Source of the DNA: Micractinium sp. NFX-FRZ
Taxonomy: Eukaryota > Chlorophyta > Trebouxiophyceae > Chlorellales > Chlorellaceae
Direction: 5' to 3'
NCBI GenBank assembly: GCA_029339195.1
Contig: JAPTJF010000110.1
Location: 84,108 to 148,107 of the forward strand
Length of the DNA: 64,000 nucleotides
Part shown: positions 24,148 to 35,557 of the stretch, piece by piece
Layout: every line of letters begins with the position of its first letter
Position numbering within the stretch: position 1 is the first letter of the stretch
Made by a program: the position numbers and the translations under genes
The notes under the pieces: generated by a model
The model's input: the letters and a program-made list of their open reading frames with translations, nothing else
Databases searched by the model: none
Told to the model about the DNA's origin: nothing

Positions 24148-25972
24148 GATGCTTTTTCGCCGCTTCCCTCGCTGCACGGCGGTGTGTTTGGGGTGGGGGC
24201 GGCCAGGAGGTGGATGTCAGCTTAAATGAGCAGCAAATGCATGGGGATGGGCCGCGCGCCACCAGCGGTCTCATAAGCTGGGCCTGCTCTGCTGCGAGCT
24301 GCCTGCTTCCCAAATCCCGCCGCTGATTGCAGGGGGTATCCCACCGACTGCCAAGCCCCTGCCAGGCCTGCCTGATGCCACTCACTGTGTAACGCATTGC
24401 TGGATCTCGACACCACGCGGCATAAAGCAGACGGCCAGGGGCGCAGTGGGGCAAGCTGCAAGTGCGCACCCACAGGGCGGGGGTGGCGGGGGTGGCAGGT
24501 GACACCCTCCAGCCCCGCCAAACTCTACTTTTTCGCAAGTGCCAAGCACATCCCTCACAGATCTTGGATATACCTTTTTTCTGACATGAACGCGGCGAAC
24601 GGGGCAGTGCGCTGGCCTGGCTGCGGCCCCACTGGGCATTTTGCCAGTCACGGCGGGAGCAGGCACACGGCTGGCCTGCCAGTGGCTTGCCGCCTGCCTG
24701 CACCCCTGCTGCCGTTGCCGCTGCCAGCATCACGGGGCAGCCGGCCGCCAGCTTGACCGGAGGCTTGCCGCGGCTCTCTCTGCATCCCACGCGTTTGCAA
24801 GCCACCACTGATCTTTCCATCCCCGGCGACTACCTTCCCACCCAAGTACCCTGCCTCTTTGTCTTGGCTGAACACTTTCTACCTCTGAGCAGCACTGGGC
24901 CGCCACCTTGGACCTTATTCTGTCGGAAAGTGTTTAGTTGTTTACAAGGTTCAACACTTGAAGCACGGGGAGCGCAGTGTGGTGGCAAGTGACAGGGGTG
25001 TGCATGGTCCCGGATGGGGGTGGGGGTGAGGGGAGAGGAAAGGGCAGGGACAGACAGGCAGTGACACAGCCAGCGCTGAGATCACTGCAAGGTGATAGGG
25101 GAGGCTGGTGAGAGGGAAGAAGTCACGAGTTGCTGGGCTACCGTTGAAAAGGTGGGAAGGTGCCCATGGTGCAATGTGCCCGGTGGGTGGGAGTGGAAGG
25201 GGCATGGAGAGATGAAATGAAGTGCTAGAGACGAGCGCAACTACAAAACAGCAAGCTGAGGCCAAGTACGAGAGCAGAACAAGTTCAAAGGAGGAAGGGG
25301 AGGTGCGGGCAAGGTCAAGAGTTCTCAGATCGGTGTTGGGGCTTACGCAGCCCTAGCTTCACACTATTTTGTTTGGTGTGCACAACCGCCGCCCGCGGGG
25401 CATCTGTGCACAAGCAGCAGAAGTCATGCTACAGTTTTATTGGGTTATCATTTCGCTGAGTGCGGTGTGTGGATGCCGCCTTGTGCAGGTGGCCTGGGCG
25501 CCGTGCTGCTGGGGTTGACGCCTTGCTCAAGCATCCGCCGTTCGAGGCGCCGCTGCCGTCAGCAGCAGGTGGTGAGGTGGCGGGGAGTACAGGGTGAGTT
25601 GCGCTTCATAGCGTGCGCAGCGCAGCGCAGCGCAGCGCAGCGCAGCAGCACGACCAAGGGGCAGCTTGAAGCCTGTGTTATATCTATTTAGGGTACCTAT
25701 GCTAGTCCTTAGCTGCTTCCTATTGACACTGCCTCACTGCACGGCGCGGCAGGCGACGGCACTTGAGCGGAGCAATACGCACGTTACGTCAGCAATCCCT
25801 GGCTGCGACAGCACGCACATTGACTCTGTGGTTTTACCGCACCTAAACCGGATGCCTAGCTGCTTTCCTGTGCTCCTGTTCTCCTACTTTGCAGTGCCCC
25901 CCTTTATTGTGACGCTACCTTGCCGTGCAGCACCGCCCCCCCACACATGGTGAGAGCGGCGGCGCACTCACG
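24148..25972. other. Intergenic region, 1.8 kb, no gene recognised
   Basis: It holds the promoter/5' UTR of the prolyl hydroxylase and the 3' UTR of the intronless gene at 25973. Near 25618-25648 there is a run of GCGCA-type pentamers. Open frames are present but none shows a conserved motif or splice-consistent extension. Confidence 0.5.
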
Positions 25973-26518
25973 CTAGCGAGGCACCTCGTCGATGGGCTTG
26001 ACGACCTGCCCCCGAAACATTTTCAGCTTCTTGTTCTCCTCCAGCAGGCGCACCCAGAAGAGGTGGTACACCCGGCGCCCCCTGGGGTTGCCGTTGAACA
26101 CACCCAGCAGGGCCGCAGCGTCGGGGTGCGCCTTGCAGTGCGCCACGCACTGCCGCAGCAACGCGTTTTCGGCGTCGCCAAACTCCCGGCTCTTGCTCTG
26201 CTCCATCCAGAACTCGCCCGTTTTGGGGGTCATGCAGTTGAGGTAGGGCTGGCGCTGGTGGCGGCGCACCAACAGAGCACCTTCACCCTTGACAAACAGG
26301 CTGAACAGCTTGCCGCCGTTGGCGGCGGCGGCGGCGGCGGCGGCGGGGCAGTTCACCATCCTGACGGGGGCCACGCGGTTCTCCACACTGCCTTTCCATG
26401 ACGTCACTCTCTGAGAGGGGTGGAAACTTTCGTAGGCCTTGGCTTGGTGAGGGGGGAGACACGAAACCCCATTTTTGCCTGCGACGATCGCAGCCGCGCG
26501 CCCGATGGGATCGGACAT
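25973..26518 (-). CDS. Intronless orphan protein of 181 aa
   Basis: A single open frame with a true ATG (26518) and TAG (25973) encodes 181 residues. It begins MSDPIGRAAAIVAGKNG, has an eight-residue Ala run coded by a GCC-type repeat (26318-26346) and a basic/aromatic C-terminal half that includes GRRVYHLFWVRLLEENKK. No signal peptide or membrane segment was seen, and the family is not recognised. Most other genes in the window have several introns, so an uninterrupted gene stands out: it could be a young gene, a retrocopy or a transferred gene. A minus-strand TATATAA sits 133 nt upstream of the ATG. The call rests on length, true start, a mixed non-repetitive composition and the promoter element. 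Confidence 0.55.
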   Translation of the reverse strand: MSDPIGRAAAIVAGKNGVSCLPPHQAKAYESFHPSQRVTSWKGSVENRVAPVRMVNCPAAAAAAAANGGKLFSLFVKGEGALLVRRHQRQPYLNCMTPKTGEFWMEQSKSREFGDAENALLRQCVAHCKAHPDAAALLGVFNGNPRGRRVYHLFWVRLLEENKKLKMFRGQVVKPIDEVPR

Positions 26519-26650
26519 TCTGAGCAGTTTTTTTGGTTGTTTTACCGTTGTTTTTTAGTAAACTGGGCAGAATTGGGCAGCGGAGGAGCGATCCGGACTG
26601 ATGGCAAATTTAGTGAAAGCGAAAATGCAAGTGTGACGGCTGATAGGCAC

Positions 26651-26657
26651 TTATATA
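26651..26657 (-). promoter_or_regulatory. TATA-like element upstream of the intronless orphan gene
   Basis: The minus strand reads TATATAA, 133 nt from the ATG at 26518, in a locally AT-rich segment. Confidence 0.4.
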
Positions 26658-27138
26658 CCCCTGAATTGGCCCGGCATGCCCAGCATGCCCGGCATGCCCA
26701 TCATGTCCGGGAGGACTCAATTCGTTCAGGGAACCCCATTCTTGAAGTAGGAGAGGGCGGAATTGGGCAGTGCAGGCTATTGAGGGGGAGTGCTGGGCTA
26801 ATTTGGCGCTGATGCGCTTGGCGCTGATGTTGCGGCTGCCGCACTGGATGCCAGGCTTCAGCTGGCGATGCCACTTGCCACCCCAACAGGCAGAAGCCTG
26901 GGAGCATGGACTGTGCCGCCGTATTCAACACTGCAAACCGGTCGGCTGATGTGAGCGCGGGAAGGTGGGCGGGCAGGTATGCAGGTGGGGGCATGCATGT
27001 TGACGGGTCGGCGGCGTGACAGGCGGGCCAAGGTGCGTCACGGTGGTGCCATGCGGGAAGGCGGAGGGTTCTATCTACGCGCCCCCCGCCCCCCCACCTC
27101 ACCCCACCCTGCACCCCCTGCAGGCCACAACCAGACTC

Positions 27139-27143
27139 TTACA
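27139..27143 (-). terminator. Candidate TGTAA poly(A) signal of IspD
   Basis: A minus-strand TGTAA lies 255 nt past the IspD stop. Confidence 0.4.
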
Positions 27144-27397
27144 ATGGATCTGCGCTGTGGTTGCGAATGCCCAACCTCTGTGTGGAGCGGCGGCGCTCGT
27201 GGCAGCACACATTACATATCAGCTGCAGGCTAATCGCCAGCACAAGCGGGAAACATAAACGGACGTGCTGCTATCCCTGCTAGCCGCCACTGGCAGCAAC
27301 GGCGTGGTACAGGGGCCAAACGCCCTCGCTCGCTCGCTCTTGTGCCTCCTCCTCTCCCTCCCTCCTTCCTTCCTTCCTCCCTCGCCTGCCTCCTCGT

Positions 27398-30300
27398 TCA
27401 CTCGTCAAACACCTTACACTCCTTGGCTGACGGGTCCTGCTCGCAATAGTCCAGCCGGGCCGCCTCCAGGGGGTCTGCGGCAGGAGTGGAGCGTGGTGGT
27501 GGGGAGGGGTGGGGCAGCGGGGCAGGCGGTGGCAGCCGTCGGCAGCGCTTGCAGGTGGCGGGTGCGCCGCGGGGGTTGAGCCCTCGACTAGTGCAACCAC
27601 TGCCCGGTTGGCAGTGAAAGAATGGGTCTGGTGGTTGCATGCTCGCCCTCATCATCCGTGCAGCTCCTGGGCGGAGGGCGGGCGCTCCCGGGAGGCAGCC
27701 GCACTCCTGCTGCCACCTGCCACCGCACCCGCCGCCTACACAACAGCCGGCGGGCCAGCCCCCCTCTGCATCCCCCGCCGCACCTGCGGGTGCTGCGGTG
27801 CGCGCCGCCGCCGCCGCCTCCTGCAGGAAGCCCTCGGCCACGCTCATGTCGTCGGGGGTGGTGACCTGCGGGGGAGCGGGTGCACAGTAGGGCAAGGCCG
27901 GGGCTCGAGCTGTAGTGTGGCCAGCCAGCCAGCCAGCCAGCCAGCCAGCAAGCCAGCAAGCCAGGTGTGATGTTGGTGTAGCTGCTGCTGCTGCCTTCTT
28001 CATTCGCTGGAAGCAGCGACCTGCGCCCGCTCTCCCCCACCTTCATGGTTGCACAGCTGCTGCCGGTGATGGCCCCCTCTGCTATTCATGCATTCGCCAG
28101 AAGCAGCAGCGACCTGCGCCCGCTGCCGCCCACCTTGATGTTTGTGCCGGCAGGTATGCCCCCTCCGGTACTCATTTCCTAAAACCAGCGACCTGCACCC
28201 GCCCGCCCATGCCCTTACCTTGATGTTGGTGTAGCTGCCTGGCGTGATGCGCACGGGCTTGCCCAGCGCCTCGATGATTGACACGTCATCAGTCACCTCC
28301 AGCCCCTCCCGCCGCACCACCTCAAAGCCCTCGCGCAGCAGCGGCGGCCGAATGACCTGCGGGAGGCAGCAAGGAGGGCGGACGGGTGGGAAGGGGGTCA
28401 GGCAGGCGGGCAGGTAGATGGGCAGGTCAGGCAGCTGGGGAGGTGGGCAGGCAGGGGGGGCAGGAAGTTGGACGGGGCCGACGGGATGGCGGGCAGTTCA
28501 GCGGCATGTGGCACTTGTCACTGCCTCCCACCTGCGGCGTCTGCACCTCCCACAGCGCCGCCCGCTTCAGCGTCTTCACCACCATGCGGTCCCCGTCCAC
28601 CTCCTTGATGGTCGGCTTCACCGGCACGCCCAGCACGGCGGCGCCCACCTGCAGGCGAGGGGGCACAGATGGGCAAATGCTAAGAGAGGAAAGAGAGTGT
28701 GTGTGTTCATAGCGGGCCTGCTGCCTGCTCGCCTGCCTGCCCTGCTCTGCCCTGCCCTGCCCTGCTTCGTCATGCTTTGCCTGCCCTGCCCCCTGCCCGC
28801 GTCTCTGCAGCCCCCGCCAGCCCCCAGGGTCCGTCGGCACTGCTCCGCTCTGCCAGCCCTGCCTGCACGCCGTGGTGCAAGCCGGCATGCCCACCCACGC
28901 CGCAACCCGCCCCAGGGAGCACTGTGGCCACCCACCCTCCACAACTACTCCAACGTGAGCCCCCCCCCCCGCACCTCCATCGCATCCTTGCAGCACAGCA
29001 GCGTGTCGGCGGGGGTCACCAGGGGGCGGGCCGAGTCGTGGATGGCCACCAGCTGCAGGGTGGGGTGGATGTGGAAGGGGTGCAAACGTGGCGTGGCAGG
29101 GAGGCGATGGGGTATCTGGATGGGCGTGATAAGAAGGCATACATTGCTTGGTTAAAAGCACAAAACCACTTGCACCTGCGCCGCGGCATCAATCTGCTGG
29201 AAGCCGTTGTAGACCGAGTCCTGGCGCTCCGCCCCGGGGGAGGCAAACTTGAGGGGGAGCTTGCGGGGCAGGCGGGCGTAGCAAGACTGGAACACGTCGC
29301 TGCGAATGGTGGGGAGTGGGGGCGGGCTCGGTTTGGTGGGGTTGTTGGAGATGCGGGGGCACACGCGAAGAGCACAGGTCAGGCTAGAGTGTGTGCACAC
29401 ACAGGCAGGTGGAACAGCGGGGGCAGGGCTGCGTTGGTTGGCAGCGGCGGCGGCGGCGGTGCTCACCGCCACTCCGGCTCGCACACCACCACAATCTCGC
29501 CCACCTGCAGGCAGGCAGCTCTCACGGCAGGAGAGGTGAGCAAGGGAGCGCTGATCAGCATCCCTGTGTGCGCCCCCTGCTCAGCACCACCAGCCAGTCG
29601 GGCCTGGCTGCTTCCAGCAAGTGGCAGTCAGGCACTCCAGGACAGAAGTGGAGGACGTACTCCATGCATCTCTCTTGCTGCTGCTGTTGGCGCCGTAACT
29701 GATGCCTCTTGCGCTGCACCACTGAGCACCCTGCCCCCGGCACCCCCCACCTCTGGCATGGCGGCAAAGGTCTGCATGCTGTAGGTGGCGATGGGCTGCC
29801 CCTTGAGCTCAAGGTACTGCTTGGGGATGGCGGCCTGCAGTACCAACCAGCCCAGCGAATTCATGTGGCGTTAGGGCATGCAGTGCGTCAGTGCCTGCTG
29901 CAAGTTGTCCTCAGGCCTGCTGATCAGGCGGCAAGGTGCGCAGCCACGCTTCATGCGCGGCAGGCTGCGGGGCAAACAGGGCACATGCAAGTTGTGCAAT
30001 GAAGAGCATGTAGCTCACCCCCATGCGCTTGCCCACGCCGCCCGCCAGCAGCACCAGGCTGACGCTGCCTGCGGGCACTGAGCTGCCGTTGGTCTGCATA
30101 CAATCAAGGTCACAGGGGCAAGATGCATCTTTAGAATCACAAAGCCAGCGGCGGCAACAACCCGTCCCAAGCGGCTAGTGGCGGCAGCTGGTGCCAGGCA
30201 GCACCGCCTTGTCTGCGCACCTGGGCGGCCTGGCACACGATCAGCGCCCTTCGAGAGGGTCCTGACTGCTGCAGGGCCTGTCGCTGTTGCTGCTTAGGCG

Positions 30301-30427
30301 CCTGAGCAGCGACATAAGCCTTGCTGCCCCCCGACACCGCTGTCCGGGCGGCCAGGCGGGCCAGCATCGGTGCCGGCGCAGTGCCCTGGCGCGTGTTTGC
30401 GCCGCTGAACGCCGCGCGAGCTGCCAT
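27398..30427 (-). CDS. ispD: 2-C-methyl-D-erythritol 4-phosphate cytidylyltransferase, plastid precursor
   Basis: Ten exons: 30427-30221, 30093-30019, 29834-29751, 29504-29467, 29299-29176, 29052-28975, 28648-28532, 28356-28219, 27865-27784, 27474-27398; 339 aa, all GT-AG. The first 69 residues are rich in Ala, Arg, Ser and Gln, as expected of a chloroplast transit peptide. The nucleotidyltransferase signature [11 protein letters not shown] is at 84-94, followed by [17 protein letters not shown] and HDSARPLV (from 181). The enzyme couples CTP with MEP to form CDP-ME in the plastid MEP isoprenoid pathway. After the catalytic domain a short acidic tail (about residues 315-339, ending KVFDE) is specific to this protein. 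Start: an ATG that gives a full transit peptide. Confidence 0.93.
27921..27964. repeat. (CCAG)n microsatellite in an IspD intron
   Basis: Eleven tetranucleotide units with two CAAG variants, next to the block of exon-end copies in the same intron. Confidence 0.85.
27962..28240 (-). repeat. Four tandem copies of the 3' end of IspD exon 8 and its donor
   Basis: The sequence around the true exon 8 end (coding SYTNIK, near 28219-28236) recurs in diverged form at about 28133, 28040 and 27966. Each of the first two is followed by a block containing GCGACCTGC. The copies at 28133 and 28040 keep a GT donor after an AAG. Confidence 0.75.
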
Positions 30428-31122
30428 CGTGTCAATGTGCAACCCAAGCTGCCGTGTGTGCCTTATCTGGGCCCTGCAAGCGACGTTGCGATGTTGGAAG
30501 CTAGTGTCGTGTATCGTGTGCTGCCCAGGCGCAATGCGCCAGCAGGCAGCAGAGATCATGTTCCCCCGCCAGCTCAGCGGTGCAGCGGCGGAGGCAGCAC
30601 GGCACTCTGCCTGCGAGCCACTGCAACATGACACCAAGCAACGAGCGTCAGTTTGCCTGCACCCATCAGCCAGGCCATATGCCATCCCTTGACACCTCCT
30701 CTCTGCACTCATGCCTCCATCCACGTTGCCCCTAATCACACCCACACCTGCCTGGTATTGCCATTCACGTCTGCAAGCGTGCTCAACCACTGTCCGTTGC
30801 CATGTTGCAACACTTCCAAGGTGTGAAAGTGTTACAGTGTTAAAAGACAACCCAGTTCAAGTGCGGAGCGGTGACCTTAGCAATACATTCAAGACAAATT
30901 GTGTCCAGAGTGCTGACGTTAAATTCAAATAACTTGAAACACACAAGTTGTGGTTTCGTGAAATCAGTACACAAGCCTCGTTGGCCCCACAGTGGGGCAA
31001 CGACACGGACACCTTGCAGGCTCGTGCCATGTCAGCGCTGTGTTGCGGCGGTGCCAGCGAGAGCTCACTGTGGCAGGCCACCATTCTCTGTGTGCCCGCA
31101 CATGCCATCACACACAGCCACC
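30428..31122. other. Intergenic between IspD and the coiled-coil gene
   Basis: Contains the IspD promoter and the 3' UTR of the gene ending at 31123. No exon was recognised. Confidence 0.5.
30832..30836 (-). terminator. Candidate TGTAA poly(A) signal of the coiled-coil gene
   Basis: A minus-strand TGTAA lies 287 nt past the stop at 31123. Confidence 0.35.
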
Positions 31123-33374
31123 TCACGCCAGGCCCTGCCACTGCGCTGAGGTGAGGAGGTCGGGGCGCAGGGGGCGGGCAGGGCGGGCAGCTGCCACAGC
31201 CTGCCGCCCCGCCGCCGTGTTGTGCAGACCCAGCGAACGCAGCGCTTCGTACACCTGCGGACATGCAGGTAGGCAAGTAAGGCCGGCATGTGATCTCAAC
31301 AGCTGGCCCGCCTGCCACCCATGTAGAGTTCCTTGGCCATGCAAGCTGGCAGTTCTAGGAGGCAGGGCGCCACTTGCCAGCTGGGCGGACCCGCCAGCTG
31401 GCGGGTGCCCACCTTGAACCGCTGGTCCCGTAGCATGTGGTCTGCAGTGAACGCCACAGCCAGGGCGCCGGCAAACAGGCCGTGCCGCGGCTCGTCCGGG
31501 GCTGCAGCACTGCTGCTCTGCGTGGGGGCGGTGGCGCGCAGGGCATCTCGGGGCACACAGGGGGCCACCCGAGCCCGAAGAGCATCCAGCGCTGCCTGCC
31601 GCCGCGCCTGCTCCGCCTGCCGCCGCTCCTCTGCTGCCTGCCGCGCCGCCGTCTTGGCCGCGTCCACCTGCCGGCGGCCCTGCACGCGCTGCCGCCCAAC
31701 AGCAGCTGCCGCCGCCGCCTCCTGGGCCGCCGCCACGGCAGCCGCCTGCTCCGCAGCTCGCGCCGCCGCTGCCTGCTCCTCCCTCTGCTGCTTGTGCTCA
31801 GCCAGCAGCTGGTGCATGCGGCCCCTGTAATCTTCCTTGGCCTGCCACCGGGCAAAGGCCCGGGCCGCCGCTTCTGCTGCTGCTACGGCCCTAGCACGGG
31901 CACCTGCATCATGCTGCTCCTCCAGCTCAGCCTGCCCCTGCTCCACCCCAGTAGCGCTTCGCAGGCAGGCAGCAGCCGCCTCCACCTGCGCCAGGGCTGC
32001 CTCTGCCCCCGCCAGTGCCGCCGCCTCCGACTCGGCCAGCAGCGCTGCCGCCGCCGCCAGAAAGCCGGCGCGCTCCTGCCGCCACCCAGCCTCCAGCTGC
32101 TGCGCCGCGATGCGCAGGCGCCCCGCCTCCCTGTGCCACCGCTCATGCGCCAGCACAGCCTGCTCGCCCCGGGCAGGCAGCAGCGCCGCCAGCTGCCGCA
32201 CCAGAGCGGCCTGGCCACCGCCACCAGGTGCCCAGCATGCATGCCACGCATGCACAAACACAGCATGCTCCCCGGCAGACCAGCCGTCGGCGGTGCTGCC
32301 TGCTGCAGGCAGGGCGGGGGCCTCGCAGTCATCCCCTTGGCTGCCCTCTGCCCCTGCCGCCTGCCAGCTGTCTTCGGCTGCTTCACTTGGGCACTCTTCG
32401 GCGGTGCTGTCGCCGGCGCCAGGAGTGTCGGTTGCCATGCCTGCAGGCTCGCAGCGCTCTAACCCCTGCATCTCCCCCTGCTGCTGCTGCTCCTGCCGCC
32501 GCTGCGCCCGGGTGCTGGCCAGGAAGGCGTGCCATGCTGCCCTGCGCTGCTGGCGCAGCTGCTCCTGCCGGGCATCCAGCTCGGAAGCATGCTCCAGCAG
32601 CTGCGCCCCGCAGGCCTCGGCTGCCAGCGGGTGCTGCTGCAGCAGCTGCTGCAGCGAACCTGCCAGGGTGCCAGCAGCTGGAGCACCGCTGGAGGGGCTC
32701 TGTGGCAGCTGCACCTGCCTCAGCAGCTCTGCCACCGTCGAATCGACAGAGCCCAGGTGCTGCTGCATTCGTGCCGTTGCACTCTGCAGCTGCCGCTGCA
32801 GGTCGTGCACAGCCTGGGTGGTGGTGCGGCCAGGCCGCCCGCCCAGCAGGCATCCAACTGCCGCCGCCAGCGCCACCGCCTCTGCCACCCCCTCGTCCCC
32901 CGCTGCTAGTGCTGTCCCCAGGCCATCACTGGTATGTGTAGAGGGGCCTGCCGACCGTGACACCTGGCCCTCATCCCCAAGGGCGCCAGCGGCAGCAGGA
33001 GCTGCACAGCAGCTGGCCCACAGCTGCGCCTCGCTGTCCGCCGCCTCCTGCTGCAGCGCCTGCTGCTCCACCAGCCAGGCGGTGCGTGCAGCAGCTGCCT
33101 GCCCCGCGCGATGCTGCCGCCCCAGGAACGCCTCCAGAACCGCTGCCTGCGTAGATACGAAGCAGCGGCGGGGACGCATGTGGCTTCAGGGGGCAGTCCG
33201 TTCTGGAGGCGGAGGGAGCCCGCGCCGCGTCCGCCCTGCCGCCACCACCCCTCCCGCCCCGCCACCACACCGCCCTTTCCAATGCTCCTCCGCTACGGCT
33301 CGACCCACCTGACCCAGCAGGTCTTGAGGCTGGCGCTGGCCCCGCCTGGAGGCTGCAGGCGAGGAGCGGCGCAT
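31123..33374 (-). CDS. Coiled-coil protein resembling CCDC112/CCDC148
   Basis: Three exons, 33374-33309, 33146-31413 and 31254-31123; 643 aa, phase 0 throughout. Long Ala/Glu/Gln/Arg heptad-like stretches dominate. A block near the middle (WSAGEHAVFVHAWHACW, then LPARGEQAVLAHERWHREAG) resembles the W-x-x-x-E-H...F...H...W pattern I associate with CCDC112/CCDC148. The last 43 residues (from VYEALRSLGL) form a separate small exon. The family is linked to cilia/centrosomes in animals; the role here is unknown. Alternative start: the ATG at 33179, reading through the proposed intron, would give a slightly different N-terminus. The gene is head-to-head with the ZCCHC10-like gene. Confidence 0.6.
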
Positions 33375-33693
33375 GGGGACGCGCAGCCACCGGCCGTCCT
33401 GGCTGTGCAAACAGCTTGCAAGGTCCACAATAGGTATCGTGGCAGCAAAACAACGCAGAACGAGACTGAATTGAGGTGATGCCGCCAGGTCAGAGTTTGC
33501 GGGTGGAATGTGGCTGTGGCCTTAGCGCATCGGCGCCTGCCGTCACACGCCCACACTTGGCCCGATATCCTGAACAGTCCCAGCTACCGCAAGCAGGGCA
33601 GAGCGCACCTCTTGATCGGCTGTTGTCGTCAGCTTGCTGCCCCGCCAGCGGCACCTATAGTCAACCGCAAAAACAGGCGAAAGGCGTGTCGCC
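33375..33693. promoter_or_regulatory. Bidirectional promoter interval, coiled-coil gene and ZCCHC10-like gene
   Basis: The proposed start codons are 319 bp apart and divergent. No TATA box was evident. Confidence 0.45.
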
Positions 33694-34897
33694 ATGAGCC
33701 TCTTCGGCAGCGGCGCACACCAGCAGGCGGGCCGGTATAAGGGCCTGGTGAGTGCCGCTTGCCGCCCGTGGAGGGTGCTGGACATGCTGAAATGTCGGGG
33801 AGGCAGCCGGGCAGGCAGCGGGGAGCATGCAGCGCTGCCATCACCGCTGCCGCCGCATCACCGCCCCCTGTTGCCGCCACCCTCGTGTACCCGCCTGCAG
33901 GGCCGGTTTGGCAACTCCCAGCAGGGAGGCGCCCCCACCTGCCAGCGCTGCCTGCAGCAGGGGCACTGGACGTATGAGTGCAAGAACGAACCGGTGTACC
34001 AGGCGCGGCCCACCCGCACGCAGCAGCTGAAAAACCCACGGGTGCGTCAGGTTTGGAGGGGGTGTGCCCTGGTGCCGCTGCTGCTGCTACGGAGACCACT
34101 GCTGCTGCTGCCTTGCGGCTGGCTGCCGCTGCTGCCATCGCGTGTGCTGCCCACCAACTGTGATGTCGTGTTGTTGCACCGCACCCCGGCTGCGCCCATG
34201 GACAGCCGCCGCCAGCAGCTGCCTACCCCGCCTGCCCCGTCTGCCGCCGCAAAGCTATGCCTCGTCAGCCTCAGCCTTCACCTCAGCCTCCCTTTGCCCT
34301 CTGCCCTCTCCCTGCCTGCAGGTGCGTGCCCGCTTCATGGATGCCTCTGAGCTGCCGCCTGAGATGCGGGACAAGGAGCCCGGCAGCGGCAAGGGCGGCA
34401 AGAAGGGTGCTGGGGGTGATGAGAAGGAGAAGAAGCGCAAGCGCAAGCGCCGCGGCTCCTCCAGCAGCAGCAGCAGCAGCTCGGGGAGCAGCAGCAGCAG
34501 TGGCAGCGACAGCGACACCTCTGGCTCATCCAGCAGCAGCGGCAGCAGCAGCAGCAGCAGCAGCAGTAGCGGCAGCAGCAGCTCCAGCAGCAGCGGCAGC
34601 GATAGCGACTCGTCCTCTGGCACCAGCAGCAGCTCAGGCACGTCTGGCAGCAGCGGCAGCAGCAGCAGCAGTGGCTCCAGCTCAAGCAGCGGCAGCAGCG
34701 GCAGCGAGGGGTCTGGCGGCAGCGGCGACCGGCGGCGGCGGGACAGCAAGGGCGCGCAGGCAAAGCCAAAGCATGCGCGGCCCAGCGAGGCCGCCAAGCA
34801 GGACGCCGGGGCGGCGCAGTATTACGAGGAGGGAGGGAAGAAGAACCGGCGCAGCCGCAGCGGGGACCGCGACAGGCGGCGGCGCTCGCGCAGCTGA
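33694..34897 (+). CDS. ZCCHC10-like zinc-knuckle protein with a Ser-rich tail
   Basis: Three exons, 33694-33747, 33901-34041 and 34322-34897; 256 aa. A CCHC knuckle (CQRCLQQGHWTYEC, C-x2-C-x4-H-x4-C) is near residue 30, followed by a basic tail, the layout of ZCCHC10. The final exon has a Lys/Arg block (KEKKRKRKRR), then about 85 residues of almost pure Ser with Gly/Asp/Thr, then a basic Arg/Ser end (SRSGDRDRRRRSRS) like splicing-factor RS tails. RNA binding in the nucleus is likely by family and composition. The exon 2 donor and the start of exon 3 both read GTGCGT. Confidence 0.78.
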
Positions 34898-35557
34898 GCT
34901 CACGGCGGCATGGGCGAGCGCGTGGCTTGGTCAGCTGGCTATTAATTTGCCTGCGGCACGGCTTGGGCAGGCCGGCACTCCCTGCACTGCCTGGTTGGTG
35001 TGTTGTTTTAAGCGTATCCGTATCAACATGTATTGCTTTGTAAGAGCTGCAGAGCGCAAGGACAGAAGAGGTGCAGCAGATGGGCTGTGAAGGCTCAGAA
35101 GGGAGCAAAGCCGGCCTGGGGAGCTAATCCTGTTTTCATTGGCCGAGGACAGGCCATCCGTCAGGACAGGCCAACCTGTACCCGCTCCAGTGGCAGGCAG
35201 CACCAGGGGCGGCACAACTGCAAGTGGGCATCCTGGGGAGGGAGGAGTGCTGAACTGAATCTTGTGCCGTCGATACCAGCAATGGCGCGACTCAGCCATG
35301 GGCGACACCAGGCGGAGCATTCCCTGTGCCGGCGGAGGGCTTTACCACTTGGCGGCATGCGGCGGGAATGCCCCAGCATGGCGGCACTTTTTCAGAGAGG
35401 CCTTTTCCGGGCTACCAGACACTGTCACTGCTTGTAACCGTCCGCTGCCGGTGCTGCGGCTCTTCGGCAGCAACGGCAGGCTCCACTCGGGGCACTCGGG
35501 GCACTTTTTGCGCCCGGAATGAAGACTGTGCGGTAGCGCGCTAGAGTGCACGGCAGA
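34898..35557. other. 3' UTR of the ZCCHC10-like gene and promoter of the LRR gene
   Basis: No exon was recognised; a TGTAA lies 142 nt past the stop. Confidence 0.5.
35039..35043 (+). terminator. Candidate TGTAA poly(A) signal of the ZCCHC10-like gene
   Basis: TGTAA, 142 nt beyond the stop codon at 34897. Confidence 0.4.

Larger units (their letters stand above)
26519..27397. other. Promoter of the orphan gene and 3' UTR of IspD
   Basis: Unlike most of the window, the 26.52-26.66 kb part is relatively T/A-rich. An array of CATGCCC-type heptamers lies at about 26675-26705. No other exon was recognised. Confidence 0.5.

Noticed and set aside
24145..24177. Longer N-terminus of the prolyl hydroxylase from 24177
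   Set aside because: That codon is GTG; the ATG at 24147 gives a normal signal peptide.
31837..33312. Plus-strand 491-codon open frame
   Set aside because: Antisense of the CCDC112/148-like coiled-coil exon; no motif.
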